Source: Megamerina dolium (lineage: Eukaryota; Arthropoda; Insecta; Diptera; Megamerinidae). Taken from it: a stretch of 64,000 nucleotides of DNA. The stretch is from contig OY978525.1 in the NCBI GenBank assembly GCA_963854835.1, forward strand, positions 97,853,388 through 97,917,387. Direction: 5' to 3'. The position numbers were made by a program, and so were the translations under genes. Numbering within the stretch: position 1 is the first letter of the stretch; every line of letters begins with the position of its first letter. This document shows positions 25,601 to 35,213 of the stretch, piece by piece. Below the pieces are notes generated by a model. The model had not been told where the DNA came from. It did no database searches and was given only the letters and a program-made list of their open reading frames with translations.

Positions 25601-28600
25601 AGTCAAACAAGGATGCGCACTCTCCGTTGCTCTTTATAACTGCATTAGACTTAGTATTTGAAACTTACAATAGACGTGGCATAAACTGAAAGATGACGCA
25701 AAAATTAGGTGACCTGTAATATGCTGATGACGTTGCCTTAATCAGCTATACACACAACGAAATGCAGGATAGGTTATCAAGCATAACAAATCACGCTTTG
25801 AAGATTGGCCTTAAAATTAATACAAAGAAGACCAAATCTATGCGAAATCACTTGAGCAACAAAACACAGTTTGGAATATCTGGAAACGCCGTAGATGATA
25901 TACAAGAATTTGAATATCTTGGAAGCATCCTGACCCCCGATGGCGGCACAGCAGCTAATATTCAACGCAGAATATCTAAGGCAACGGGCACGTTTGCAGG
26001 GTTGTCACGAATATGGTCGAATAGCGCAATTAAAAAACAAACAAAAGTTAGAATATTCGATGTTTGTGTTTTAATTTATGGCAGCGAAACGAGGCACCTA
26101 AAACAAGAATCAGCTAGAAAACTTCAAGCTTTTGTCAACAGGGGTCTACGCCGTATTGTTGGCATTTGGTGGCCGCGCACTATAGCTAACGAACGATTGT
26201 AGCAATTGACGAATCAAAAACCGATCGAAAAAGAGATAATGCACAGAAAGTACAAATGGATCGAACATACTCTTCGCAAATATACTGACGAGATAGTGCA
26301 CTCGGCCTTACAGTGGAATCCTCAAGGAGCTTGAAACAGAGGTCGGCCAAGAATGACTTGGCGCAGATGCATCAACAAAGAGACGACAAAATCTTTCAAT
26401 GAATTAAAATATATTGCTAGAAACCGTGATATGTGGAAGTCCTACGTAGATAGACTAAGTTCTTAGTTACTTTTGTAATGTTTGAACATGTCATTAATAA
26501 TAATAATAAATTGTTGCTGCCAGAAGAATTGTAAATCGCTTGCCGGTACCGATCGAGAAAAAAATATTTGCGATATCAAAGTCGCCTAAGCCGGGATTGA
26601 ACCAACGCACTAACCACTGAGCTACGCACCAACTAACGCATTAGCCAACTCTTCAAGAAACCCAAAAATGCAGTACTTTGCACCATCGTGGGCTGACACC
26701 TAATGACAGAAACAGCATAATGAGCTGTTCTCCCTACCATATGAACACGTACCCAAATTGTACTCTCACAACACCCCCTTCACAACCACATCAAGAACAA
26801 CCTGATAACAATGAAGGTGCATTAGACGGCTGAGGCCGTAGGCATCTAAACTGAGTGGGTACATAACATTTAACATGAATATTTGGATTTGGAAAAGCTC
26901 TCCGCAAAATCGGAGCCATTTTTGCTCACAAATAACAACAAACGCTAGCGTTTAGTCATCTCTACAGTGTGTTTTATGTGATATTAAACTGCAATCTGAA
27001 CGATTCTTTGCGCAATTTCGTAACCGTAGATGAAACCTAGATCCATCACAACATTCAAGAGACCAAGAAGCACTCAAAGCAGGGAACTTCTCCAGATGAA
27101 CGTGCACAAAACACGGCCAGGGTTGGTCTCACCGCCAACAAGATCGTTGCAACAGTTTTGTTCTTTCGGATACATACGGTGTCAATAACATCGATTACCT
27201 GTAATGATCACCGTTGTAGAAGTATTATTTTCAGCTATTGGACAGATTCACAGATTCGACATTAATTTGACGAAAAATTACCGTATTTGGGGAAGAAAAC
27301 AGTGCCTATCCACAATAACAATGGCAATGGCAAGCAATTTCATGAGTTCGGTGACGAATTGTTATTCCATCCAGCATATTCTCCAGATTTAGTTCTCTGT
27401 GACTATTTTCTGTTTTCTAACCTTCAGATAAGGCTCGGCGGTAAGAGATTTGGGTCGAATGAAGATGTCATTGACGAAACAAACATTTATTTTGTCGCAT
27501 CTTGTCAAAATCTATTATTTGGAAGGAAAAACTTAATTGAAAAAATCGCCTGACTAATGCCCCTATAAAGGATGGGATATTAAGAAGCAGTTGTGACGTC
27601 AAACTGGTATTATCGATGGCAACCAAAGAAATCAGCTGCATGTCAGACAAGGCAATTACATGGAGTTGCCATTCATAATGGGGGCATAAATGTATTAAAA
27701 GGAGGTTATGTTGAGAAATAAATGCATTTTGCAAAAAAAAAAAAAAAAAAAAAAAAAAAGACGCTGATTTATCGAACTGCCCTCTTATACCTAATTATTC
27801 ATGGGTCAAAAACCTAAAAAAAAACATGAATTATTTTTGACACTTTTTCGACAATTTTGCCCTAACGGTAAACATTTTATTTCCATATAAAAAAAATGTC
27901 GATATTGCAAAATTTTTTCCTACATTTATGCCTTTTGGGGGGTGCCGTGGCTCAGTGGTTAGTGTGTTGGCCGTCTAATCTGTAGGTCGTGGGTTCAATT
28001 CCCGGCTGAAGCATAACAATATTTTATATCGAAATTATTTTTCTTTCGAACGATAGCCATCTGCCGGCAAGAATTGGCAATTTTTCCAGCATTAACAATT
28101 TGTCAAAAAACGCTTCTTAAAACAGCTCTGTGACAAAACTAGGTTCAAGTGATGCCACAAGAGTGCTGCCGTTCGGAACCGGCAGAACCCTAGGTCCCTT
28201 CTAATGCTGTCCAAATTTAACACGCACAACAGTATCGGAAGAGAAGCTCGGTGATATCACAATGGGCCTTTCTGGCCTCCTAACCTAACCTATGCCTTTT
28301 AAGGAAGCATTTTGGGATGCAAAACGAAAATGTATCCAAAATTATTAAGATTGAAATGAAAAAAGTGGCCTTATAGCGTGGTATGGGTGCATTTTTGCCT
28401 GACTTATTTCTTTTTCACTGTTTAATTTCTTTAAATTTCTACTATATATTCCTTCAAGGTTATTAAATTTGCTCAAACAATATGGTGATGTAGAGGAGTA
28501 TATTAAATTTAATACGGAAAAACAGAATCAACAACAATTGCGCAATTTTAATCTATCCGAATATCGTCGAGTTATATTGGAAATAATTGTAAATCTTTAT

Positions 28601-29567
28601 CAAGTGTTGGTGACACAAATACAAACAACAATGGAAAAATATATTGTACCTGCCATATTGGATAATGATGAAATACAACGAACACGCCACATTCAAGGTA
28701 GTGGTATGCGTAATCGTACCGCTTCGCTCGATTCATCATCACCTGAACACATTAAAGTGTCCGCTTCGAAACAATTGATAGCACAATTGGAGCATTTTTA
28801 CAAGCAATTCCATGTATTCGGTCTCGATAAATGCTATTCGGAGCAGATCTTTCATCAGTTGTTATATTTTATATGTGCCGTTTCGATGAATTGTTTCATG
28901 TTACGTGGCGAAATATGCATGTGGGAGACTGGTATGATAATACGTTATAATCTCGGCTACATTGAAGATTGGGTGCGCGAGAAAAAAATGGTAAATAGCA
29001 TTATGTGGTACATTGATGCATTTCGCCGGTATGTAATGTAAATATATTTCTAGTCGAATGATGTTTTGGAACCATTGGCACCACTAAATCAAGTCTCACA
29101 ACTTTTGCAATCACGCAAAAGTGAACAGGATGTTCAAAGTATTTATGATTTATGTACATCGTTAAATACGGCACAAGTGCTTAAAGTAAGTTCTATTCCA
29201 TTTCATTTTATAGACAACATAATAATAATATTTAATTGTATTTGAAAACAAACAAAAATAGGTTATGAAATCATATAAATTGGATGATTATGAAACTGAA
29301 ATTACAAATACATTCCTTGAGATGTTGACCAAGAAGCTCAACGAACGCAACATGGTAAGTTTAAAATTATAATAAAAATAGGATTAATTAAAATCAAATA
29401 ATCGTATTGTTTTTTTTTTTTGCCCACAGTTGAACAATGACGAATTTACGATGGATCAAAAATTTATACATTCCTTTAAGGTTGTTTTTAAATATAGCGA
29501 TGTAAAGTTGGAAGACATTGAATTGCCACCACAATTAAACTTGGATGATTTGTTGACGAAAATTTAA
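10685..29567 (+). CDS. didum: Unconventional myosin V heavy chain (didum)
   Basis: Class V myosin, an actin-based processive motor for vesicles and organelles. Twenty exons: 10685-10714, 11954-12770, 15149-15273, 15344-15457, 15523-16011, 16086-16179, 16255-16481, 19748-19861, 19938-20538, 20611-20896, 23108-23685, 23756-23906, 23969-24066, 24137-24332, 24396-24929, 25003-25134, 28459-28990, 29054-29185, 29262-29354, 29430-29567. Total 5481 nt, 1826 codons plus stop, with phases matching throughout. The motor domain has the P-loop GESGAGKT at about 165-172 and DIYGFETF in the relay region. The motor ends near IFFRAG (about 758). Six IQ-type repeats (light-chain sites) follow in exons 9-10, then coiled coil in exons 10-15, and the dilute-type globular cargo tail from exon 15 to the end. 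Exon 17 must stop at 28990; reading on gives a stop 16 codons later and breaks the tail. Introns 2, 7, 10 and 16 are swollen by transposable elements. No lesion was seen in the coding exons. Confidence 0.95.
10715..11953. other. First intron of myosin V
   Basis: A 1239-bp GT-AG intron separating a ten-codon first coding exon from the motor domain. No transposon, RNA gene or open exon is recognisable. Large first introns often hold enhancers, but nothing specific is visible. Confidence 0.5.
12891..13159 (-). mobile_element. SINE copy C, internally deleted
   Basis: Lies in myosin V intron 2. The type 1 tail is at the left (GTGCC next to the AT-rich end at 12891-12920). Then come the AATATTGTCC block, the CCGGCTAATAG block, and the head with GGGTTCAATCCC and GTAGCTCAG at the right. 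About 95 bases of the central body (the TGTGACAAAGCTCAG segment) are missing compared with copies B and D. Confidence 0.75.
13640..13945 (+). pseudogene. Mariner transposase relic
   Basis: Reads [20 protein letters not shown], then [14 protein letters not shown], and in a shifted frame a C-terminal [17 protein letters not shown]. These match successive blocks of an irritans/lineata-type mariner transposase, with the second catalytic D region degraded and about 50 residues deleted between blocks. The inverted repeats were not found. It lies directly upstream of a LINE fragment in myosin V intron 2. Confidence 0.6.
13988..14900 (+). mobile_element. Degenerate LINE fragment (RTE/CR1-like RT)
   Basis: Frames at 14002-14334 read [36 protein letters not shown] and [19 protein letters not shown], the N-terminal half of a reverse transcriptase. 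The catalytic YADD segment is deleted. The C-terminal domain resumes at about 14390 with [16 protein letters not shown] and continues in broken frames through a [15 protein letters not shown] block, ending near 14900. It is non-functional. A related C-terminal fragment lies at 44630-44900. The clade is uncertain; the protein pattern is common in insect RTE/CR1-type LINEs. Confidence 0.65.
16653..17072. repeat. Foldback (long inverted repeat) element
   Basis: The left arm (about 16653-16790) contains AATTGTAAATGAG and GAGCGTCAAATGAAA. The right arm (about 16975-17072) contains their complements, CTCATTTACAATT and TTTCATTTGACGCTTTCTC, in reverse order. Each arm has internal short repeats with an AAAGCGTCAAAT-type core. 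The arms would form a hairpin of about 100 imperfect base pairs around a 185-bp loop. It lies in myosin V intron 7 and resembles a foldback-type or MITE relic. No protein is encoded. Confidence 0.6.
17073..18170. other. Middle of myosin V intron 7
   Basis: AT-rich intron sequence with poly-T runs and a few short ORFs (for example 17590-17922) that have low-complexity composition and no family resemblance. Nothing functional recognised. Confidence 0.5.
18175..19410 (-). mobile_element. Truncated LINE, RT-RNase H end to 3' UTR
   Basis: On the minus strand, from about 19370, a broken frame reads [15 protein letters not shown] and [10 protein letters not shown], the end of an RT. An RNase H segment follows with [20 protein letters not shown] (18652-18903), then a C-terminal block with [13 protein letters not shown] and C-X2[14 protein letters not shown]2-C (18397-18609). 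Frameshifts separate the pieces. The outer ends are short motifs: GGTTAGGTTTGGTTAG at the high end and GGCCCATTGTCATATCAC at the low end. It is a 5'-truncated dead copy in myosin V intron 7. The low- and high-end motifs also occur, joined and antisense, in the type 2 SINE tail. Confidence 0.7.
21080..21440 (-). mobile_element. LINE RNase H fragment
   Basis: On the minus strand a broken frame contains WDMGHI and then [17 protein letters not shown], matching the WVPGH...GNE.AD.LARKG signature of LINE-encoded RNase H domains. Frameshifts surround it and no ends are visible. It is a small relic in myosin V intron 10 and differs from the copy at 18175-19410. Confidence 0.45.
22368..22957 (+). repeat. 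About 110-bp direct repeat flanking a SINE
   Basis: Two diverged copies of one block sit at 22368-22480 and 22843-22957. Both contain TTTGTGCC, AAAAGGGAAATCAC or its variant, TTTTTAAC, and end TTGGTTTCACCACAAAA. The SINE copy D fills the space between them almost exactly. The repeats are far longer than a target-site duplication. Confidence 0.75.
22481..22838 (-). mobile_element. SINE copy D, full length (tail type 1)
   Basis: The minus-strand sense runs from the tRNA-like head at 22838 (GGGTGTCGTAGCTCAGTTG, then GGGTTCAATCCC) through the whole body to GAGTCCTTCGGGGCTTATAGG and a T-rich end at 22481-22491. It has the best preserved B box of the family. It lies in myosin V intron 10, bracketed by the long direct repeat. 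Confidence 0.85.
25320..25487 (-). mobile_element. SINE copy E, 3' half (tail type 2), split by a LINE
   Basis: Contains the family's GCCATGAAAA, TCTGTGACAAAGCTCAGAAA and AATACTGTCCAACA blocks on the minus strand, then a CGGTGATATCACAA tail as in copy F rather than the type 1 tail. The sequence breaks at about 25487, where a LINE begins, and resumes at 26508. Confidence 0.75.
25488..26507 (+). mobile_element. LINE fragment inserted into a SINE
   Basis: A 5'-truncated non-LTR element. Broken frames before 25762 give the YADDVALI region. An open stretch at 25762-26202 reads [20 protein letters not shown], then [18 protein letters not shown], and later frames give [20 protein letters not shown] and [10 protein letters not shown]. 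It ends with a TAA/ATA-type tail (26495-26507). The flanks aaattattactgct (25474-25487) and aaattgttgctgcc (26508-26521) look like a diverged 14-bp target duplication. A stop at 26200 and earlier frameshifts make it dead. Clade uncertain (RTE/CR1-like). Confidence 0.75.
26508..26631 (-). mobile_element. SINE copy E, 5' (tRNA-head) half
   Basis: Continues copy E after the LINE: the CAATTCTTCTGGCAGC block, the GATATCGCAAATATT block, then the head with GGTTCAATCCC and GTAGCTCAGTGGTTAG at 26600-26631. Together with 25320-25487 it makes one SINE of about 290 bp. Confidence 0.75.
26990..27735 (+). pseudogene. Mariner transposase relic
   Basis: Reads [17 protein letters not shown] (first catalytic D region), KIVATVLFF, then [19 protein letters not shown] and [19 protein letters not shown], ending [11 protein letters not shown] with a stop at about 27719. 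These are mariner blocks in order. Frameshifts, a degraded second D region, and an insertion before the final block make it non-functional. A run of A follows at about 27730-27760. It lies in myosin V intron 16. Confidence 0.75.
27937..28290 (+). mobile_element. tRNA-derived SINE copy F, full length (tail type 2)
   Basis: The family reference copy, bounded by a perfect 10-bp target duplication tatgcctttt (27927-27936 and 28291-28300). The first 75 bases are tRNA-like: A box TGGCTCAGTGG at 27948-27958 and B box GGTTCAATTCC at 27992-28002, with 33 bases between, as in a tRNA gene. A unique body follows with GCCGTTCGGAACCGG and AACACGCACAACAGTAT. The 3' tail is GGTGATATCACAATGGGCC and then CTAACCTAACC. 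No protein is encoded. Such elements are transcribed by RNA polymerase III from the internal boxes and copied by a LINE's machinery. It lies in myosin V intron 16. Confidence 0.88.
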
Positions 29568-30837
29568 AAAAAAAACATTCTTTACAAAAGTCTTAACCTA
29601 TTAGTAGTATGTACTTAATTAGTGAATTCGTTATAAATTCAATGCATATACATATTATTATTATTATTATTATTATATACACTGTACTTAATTAGATGCC
29701 TATCATTTATCACTAATGAAGTTGATGCAATCTATTCGAAAAAAAAAAAACGAAAAGAACAACAAAATATTTAATATGAATCCATAAATGAGTTGTAATT
29801 ATTATAGATACGTAAATACGTAAATCATTGCATTTCATAATTATTAAAATATTTTATACAATTTGTTACTACATATATTGTTGTCATATTGTTAGTTGAA
29901 CTTTTTTGTTTTTTATTTTAGTTGTTCCTATCGGCAATGATTTTTTATTTTTTTGCAATATGTGCTTCCAACATTAGTGCATCATGTTTGCCATTCCATT
30001 TGTATTGATTATTAATAGTGATGGAAAATGATATCGTAACAATAACATTCCTAATAATATAATTGATTGTTATAACACATTGTTAGAGCTATACAATCAT
30101 ATACCTATGTATGTATTTAAAAAAAAAATGTTTTACTAACGGTCGAAGAAGAAGAAGAAGAAGAAGAGAAGAAATACCGAAACTAATGGAGACTCTGCTT
30201 GTATTAAGATGAAAACGAGAATGTGATAGTGAATGAACCTTATTAATCTACCATACTTATTACCCGCCTATATACAAATATATGAATATTGTATCAAATA
30301 AAAACCGCAATATTTTTTTTTGTCAAAATCCTCGTTATTCGTTAAGTTATATCTGTTTTTCTATATAAATGCATCATGTACATATATTTTTTGCATTTAC
30401 AAACATTAAGCCTTTGTAAAAAAAAAAAGAAAGCAAAATTATGATTTCATATTCAACGTCTATTCAGTCATGTTTTAAATTTCACTTTCACGATGGAAAT
30501 TCATTTCATATTTCGATCGAAAGTGCAATCCAGAAGATGACAAATAGCATTACAAACATAATTGTTGTTACTCTACATGCGTATTTATAAGAGATTAGAA
30601 ATACATATATTTATACTATACACCTAGCTATATAATTGAATGCAATACCCCATATTGTCTTGGACAAAGGAAAGATAGTTATGAATTATTTAAGTAGCTA
30701 CATATATCCATGTTGAACTACATATTAATGTATGTATAAAAATTAGTTGCAATTATTATGAAAATATTTTTCAGAATAAAATTTATGATGGAAATGGTTT
30801 TTCTTAGTGTTGTATTCATTTTATTTACAAATTACTT
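29568..30837. other. Convergent 3' interval of myosin V and EF-Tu
   Basis: A 1.27-kb region holding the two 3' UTRs. AT-rich with a GAA run at about 30148-30175 and a TTA run at about 29657-29674. A canonical AATAAA at 30297-30302 is the likeliest poly(A) signal for myosin V, which would give a 3' UTR of roughly 750 bases. No coding feature seen. Confidence 0.55.
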
Positions 30838-32530
30838 TTATTCATCATCTTTCGTTACAACTGATGATAATTTATTTCTTGGTATATCCAACGCATCCTT
30901 ACGTCCAACAATTATGCCCGTCGCGACGGTCATACCATTTTCACGTATTGTAAATGGTTGTCCGGCTGTCATTACCATTTTGCGAAGCAGTACTATGCGA
31001 ACTTTACCATGCTCGCCCGGCATCAGCATACCGTCTGGAGGAACTGTAACAAGAAATAATTGCATCAAGTTAATTACAAAACACTACTACTTAATGGTCA
31101 TTATGCAATACTCATGTCAATGCGTGCTGGTACATTCCAAGTCATGCTAAATAATTGTTGTATGTACTTAGATAGCATTGGTTTACTGCGACCACCCTCT
31201 GCCCGTGAAAGTAAATACATCGAACCCTCAAAATGATTGGATATATCTTCTGAGCCTAATGCACACAATAGCATGCCTCGCTCTACATTCGATATTTTGA
31301 TACCACGTAAAAGTGCGCCAATATTTTCACCTGCTATTGCCTACAAGCAAAAAAAAAAAAACCAATTACACATATATGTACATTGTTAATGCACTTTGTA
31401 CACTTTACCTTGGGCACAGAATTACGAAATATTTGAATATCGCCAATGGTGGTTTTTAAATTTTGATTAAAACCCAGTAAACTGGCGACATCGTTCTTTA
31501 GTATTGTACCACGCTTAATAGTTCCAACGACAACTGTCCCCCGTCCTGGTACGGTAAAAGCATTATCAATGGGTAAAATAAATGGTGAGACAATATCACG
31601 CTCAGGTGTCGGTACAAAAGAATCGATATGCTGTAGTAGTTTCTCAATTGATGGCATACCAAACGGTGATGGATCATCACGCAGTGCCAATAGAGCTGAA
31701 CCATATATTACAGGACTAGCAAGACCGTCAAAACCAAAATCGGAAAGCATTTCACGTATTTCGATTTCAACTAATTCCAGAACTTCTTCATCGACAAGAT
31801 CAGCCTTGTTGATATATACAATTATGTGCTTTATGCCCACTTGCTTTGCGAGTAGAAGATGTTCACGTGTTTGTGGCATTTGTCCATCAGTGGCAGCAAC
31901 AACAAGTATAGCGCCGTCCATTTGTGAAGCACCAGATATCATGTTCTATGCAATTGAAACATACAAAAGTATAGCATAGAGATTATATGTGAATACCTAC
32001 CTTTATGTAATCTGCATGACCAGGACAATCAGTATGAGCATAGGTGCGATGCTCAGTGTTATAGCCTATGTGACATGCATTTATGGTAATGCCTGTGTAA
32101 ATGTATACATTATGCAAATATTAAATACAATTATTACATCCATTATTTAAATTGATTTACCTCGCTCCTTTTCTTCGGGTGCACGATCAATTTGATCATA
32201 GTCAATAAAATTGGACAAACCTTTATGTGAGAGTACACGTGTAATTGCCGCTGTTAATGTTGTTTTACCATGATCAACATGTCCTATGGTGCCAATATTA
32301 CAGTGAGGTTTATCTTGTATCGGTTTAACATCTTCAGCTTTAGCAGGTGTACTGCTGTAGTACTGATTCTGTTGTTTCCATAAACTTGTACATGACAACC
32401 TCACAGAGCGTAAAGTATCACTATTATTGTGTAATATTTTCAATTGCCGGATACTATTAATGCCATTATAATTGCAATATTTATAAATATCAGGTAGAAT
32501 GTGTTTCATTTTGAAACTTCTGAACCCCAT
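30838..32530 (-). CDS. TUFM: Mitochondrial translation elongation factor Tu
   Basis: Mitochondrial EF-Tu, the GTPase that delivers aminoacyl-tRNA to the mitoribosome. Five exons: 32530-32161, 32092-32001, 31945-31409, 31340-31112, 31043-30838; 1434 nt, 477 codons plus stop, phases consistent. The first 60 or so residues are rich in basic and hydroxylated residues, as expected of a mitochondrial presequence. The G domain has G1 GHVDHGKT at about 83-90, G3 DCPGH at 145-149 and G4 NKAD at 200-203. Domains II and III follow in exons 3-5 ([28 protein letters not shown]). Flies have two mitochondrial EF-Tu genes and I cannot tell which one this is. The start could also be the methionine at codon 8. 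Confidence 0.93.
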
Positions 32531-32892
32531 TGAAATCCACTATGCCGCTGAATGTCATCATAGGTTCAATAAATAAAATAAAAACATATGTTTTAAAACA
32601 TTCAAGCAATAAACACATTAGGTTTGTTCAATTATTTCTGTCAATACTCTTCAACAATGTAAGAAAAATTCCACCTCAAAAGAGAACAAACAAATTTGTA
32701 ACATTAGGTATGTTGTTTACAGAAAATTCGTACAAATTATCATCATTTCTTGTCATATGGTGTAAACAAACACCAACAAACTTGCAACGATAGATAAAAG
32801 GAGAGCGTAAAATCACAGTCCTCTGTGATAGAGCTTACTTGTAATAGTTTTTACAAATTATTACAAATTTTACGATTTTTTACTGGAAATGT

Positions 32893-33145
32893 GTTCGCGT
32901 ACTCCAAATATCAGTAAAACAGTGGAAATTGAGAGAACAAATTATTTTCTCTCTGTGATAATTCTTCCAAATTTTTTACTGGTAATATTTCTACCAGTAA
33001 GAATTCGTAACATCGAAAAAACAGCTGTTTTTACTGGTAAGTGACAGAACTGAACTTTTCCACATTTTTCTCATTTTTAGAGAGGATTTTTCTTAAGCTC
33101 TTGTATTGTTTTGATAGAGAAATTTTACTAGTAATGTACGCGAAC
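32893..33145. repeat. Small repeat with GTTCGCGTACT inverted termini, copy 1
   Basis: Begins GTTCGCGTACT (32893-32903) and ends TGTACGCGAAC (33135-33145), near-perfect complements. The 253-bp inside is AT-rich with several ACTGGTAA/TTACCAGT motifs, and encodes nothing convincing. A second element with the same ends lies at 44073-44339. It resembles a MITE. It sits 360 bases upstream of the EF-Tu start. Confidence 0.5.
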
Positions 33146-33329
33146 GCAGCCAGTATTACGTTTTTATTTCCTTCACTTTACATTGAGTTTGACCCAGTGA
33201 CATTACTTGCTGATACTTATGATTGTCTAGTACAGGACGTGCAGTGGATATATGGGAAAATGCTTTATGCCCTTATTTCCTTGTCAAAATATTGTAAATT
33301 TATCACATCTTAAATATTGAAAATGATAT

Positions 33330-33699
33330 ATATATATATATATATGGCACTAAAAGCCCCGAAGGGCTCATTGGCCGAGCTTCTCTTCTATTGCTGTTGT
33401 GCATGTTAAATTTGGACAGTATTAGAAGGGACCTACTTATTTTAGCCGGATCCGAACGGCAGAACACTTGTGACATCACTTTTCCTGGGCTTTGTCACAG
33501 AGTTCTTTTGAAGCTTTTTCATGGCAAGTTGTTACTGTCGGAAGAATTGCCAATTGCTTGCCGACAGGTGGGTACCGTTCGAAAGAAAAATCTTTTCGAT
33601 ATTAAATTTGTTATGCATCAGCCGGGGATTGAACCACGACCTACAGATCAGAAGGCCAACACACTAACCACTGAGCCAACACACTAACCACTGAGCCAC
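33330..33699 (-). mobile_element. SINE copy G (tail type 1), with 12-bp target duplication
   Basis: Flanked by tgaaaatgatat at 33318-33329 and 33700-33711. The minus-strand sense starts in the A box (AGTGGCTCAGTGG), so the first few head bases are missing. A 22-bp piece of the head (GGCTCAGTGGTTAGTGTGTT) is tandemly doubled. The body is complete, and the tail ends in GTGCC followed by a TA run at 33327-33345. Confidence 0.85.
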
Positions 33700-35213
33700 T
33701 GAAAATGATATTTTGTTAAAAATCATATATGTAGTAAGAGCATATATTTATAAATATTGAATTTGTATACTTATATATGCTCCACAGACATACACCTATA
33801 TATTCAAAAATAGTAAGACATTCTTATTCTATTCCAGATATGTGGAATTTATTGATAAAAGTCTATACTAATTCACATGTAAATGTGTATTCATTATCAG
33901 CGATCTTATTTTTATTTATTATTTTGATAAGAGCGCATGAAGACAAGTTTTGAAGCTATTCAAATGGTAATCAAACACTTCCCAGCATGTAGAATAATGT
34001 GTGAACGCAACACCAACTTCCGCATTGCTTTGGTGCTACTCATTTCACTTACCTTGTTTTCCCGTCAAATTTCGTGTAGACTGAAAGATAAGACATCTTA
34101 ATCTTTTTATTTTCTTTGTTAAAATTTTTATTTTCTTTGGCTGAACAACTGATAGGTTAGCATTAGTTTAAAACAGCTAGATTGGACGTTTTTCGTAGTT
34201 TTAACTATGTTGAAATTTGATTGAAAAGTTGCAAATCAAGTTTAAATTTAGTTCAAACGACAAATAGAGTTAAGCTCGCACTTAAAAACTGACTCTTATA
34301 GTCTTATATCATGGTCCACTTACAAAACGTCAATGTTAATGGTACTTATTATGAAATATAATAAATAAAATTGTATGGAAATGAACAAACGTGTTTATAA
34401 TATGTGGGTTTCGTGATAGAATATTCTTTGCAACGATCAAATCGCTAACAAATTACCACAATAATGTGAAATATGAATCAAATCTAAACAAAACGAAGAT
34501 TTTTGAAAGTACTATGTCATTAGCTGTCACAATTATTGCGTGATTGTAATTGCGTGATTAGACCATGGTCCTATGTCATGACAAGCTTGCCAAGAATAAC
34601 GGGTCTACGTCTCGGAAGCACTCGACCAAGGTCCATGCAACTCATCAGAATACGCAAATGCTTTGTATGGGTCAGAACAAAGCATTTCCGTATTTTTGAT
34701 GTTGCAACCACAACAACAACAACAACAATAACCTTGGCGATTGCCATATGATAACAAAAGAATTGTCAAATATCGTAACGTATTGTAGAATTTGATTAAC
34801 AGCAGACTTCGACGACACGATACGTTACGATATGATTTGGGTAACCACATATTTGCAGTGCTCGTATCGTATATACATATTGTTGATGAGTAACCAACCA
34901 TCGATACCATTGAACAAAACGTTTGCATAACTGAACCTTGTGGTGTTCCTACTGCTCCATAGAAATATTGACGTATTATTTGAGGTGTTCTCTGTGTTCA
35001 ACCCTTTATGTAGTTCAAACTGTCAAGTTGGAGGAGTATAGATCGTATGGATTCGCATGTATAGTTGAATCGCGCAGTTATACAGAATCGTAAATTATAT
35101 TAAAGTATAATAGTTACTCCCAATATCTTTAAAATTTTATATAAATACCAAATTTGAATATCGAGAAATCATTATTAGAGTCGAAAATATATACCGTATG
35201 ATTAGGCTTAGGA
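33700..35213. other. Spacer upstream of the MIER1-like gene
   Basis: AT-rich with an (AAC)n run near 34708-34728. Short ORFs at 34536-34928 are repetitive and match nothing I recognise. The last few hundred bases should contain the promoter and 5' UTR of the gene starting at 35214, but no TATA box or initiator can be assigned with confidence. Confidence 0.5.

Noticed and set aside
27937..28015. A functional tRNA gene
   Set aside because: Boxes A and B are present, but the sequence is the head of a repeated SINE, the arms pair poorly, and no clear anticodon is supported.
28991..29041. Extension of myosin V exon 17 to a stop at 29039
   Set aside because: Ending the exon at the GTAAAT donor after 28990 joins to the conserved globular-tail exon in frame; the extension would truncate the tail.
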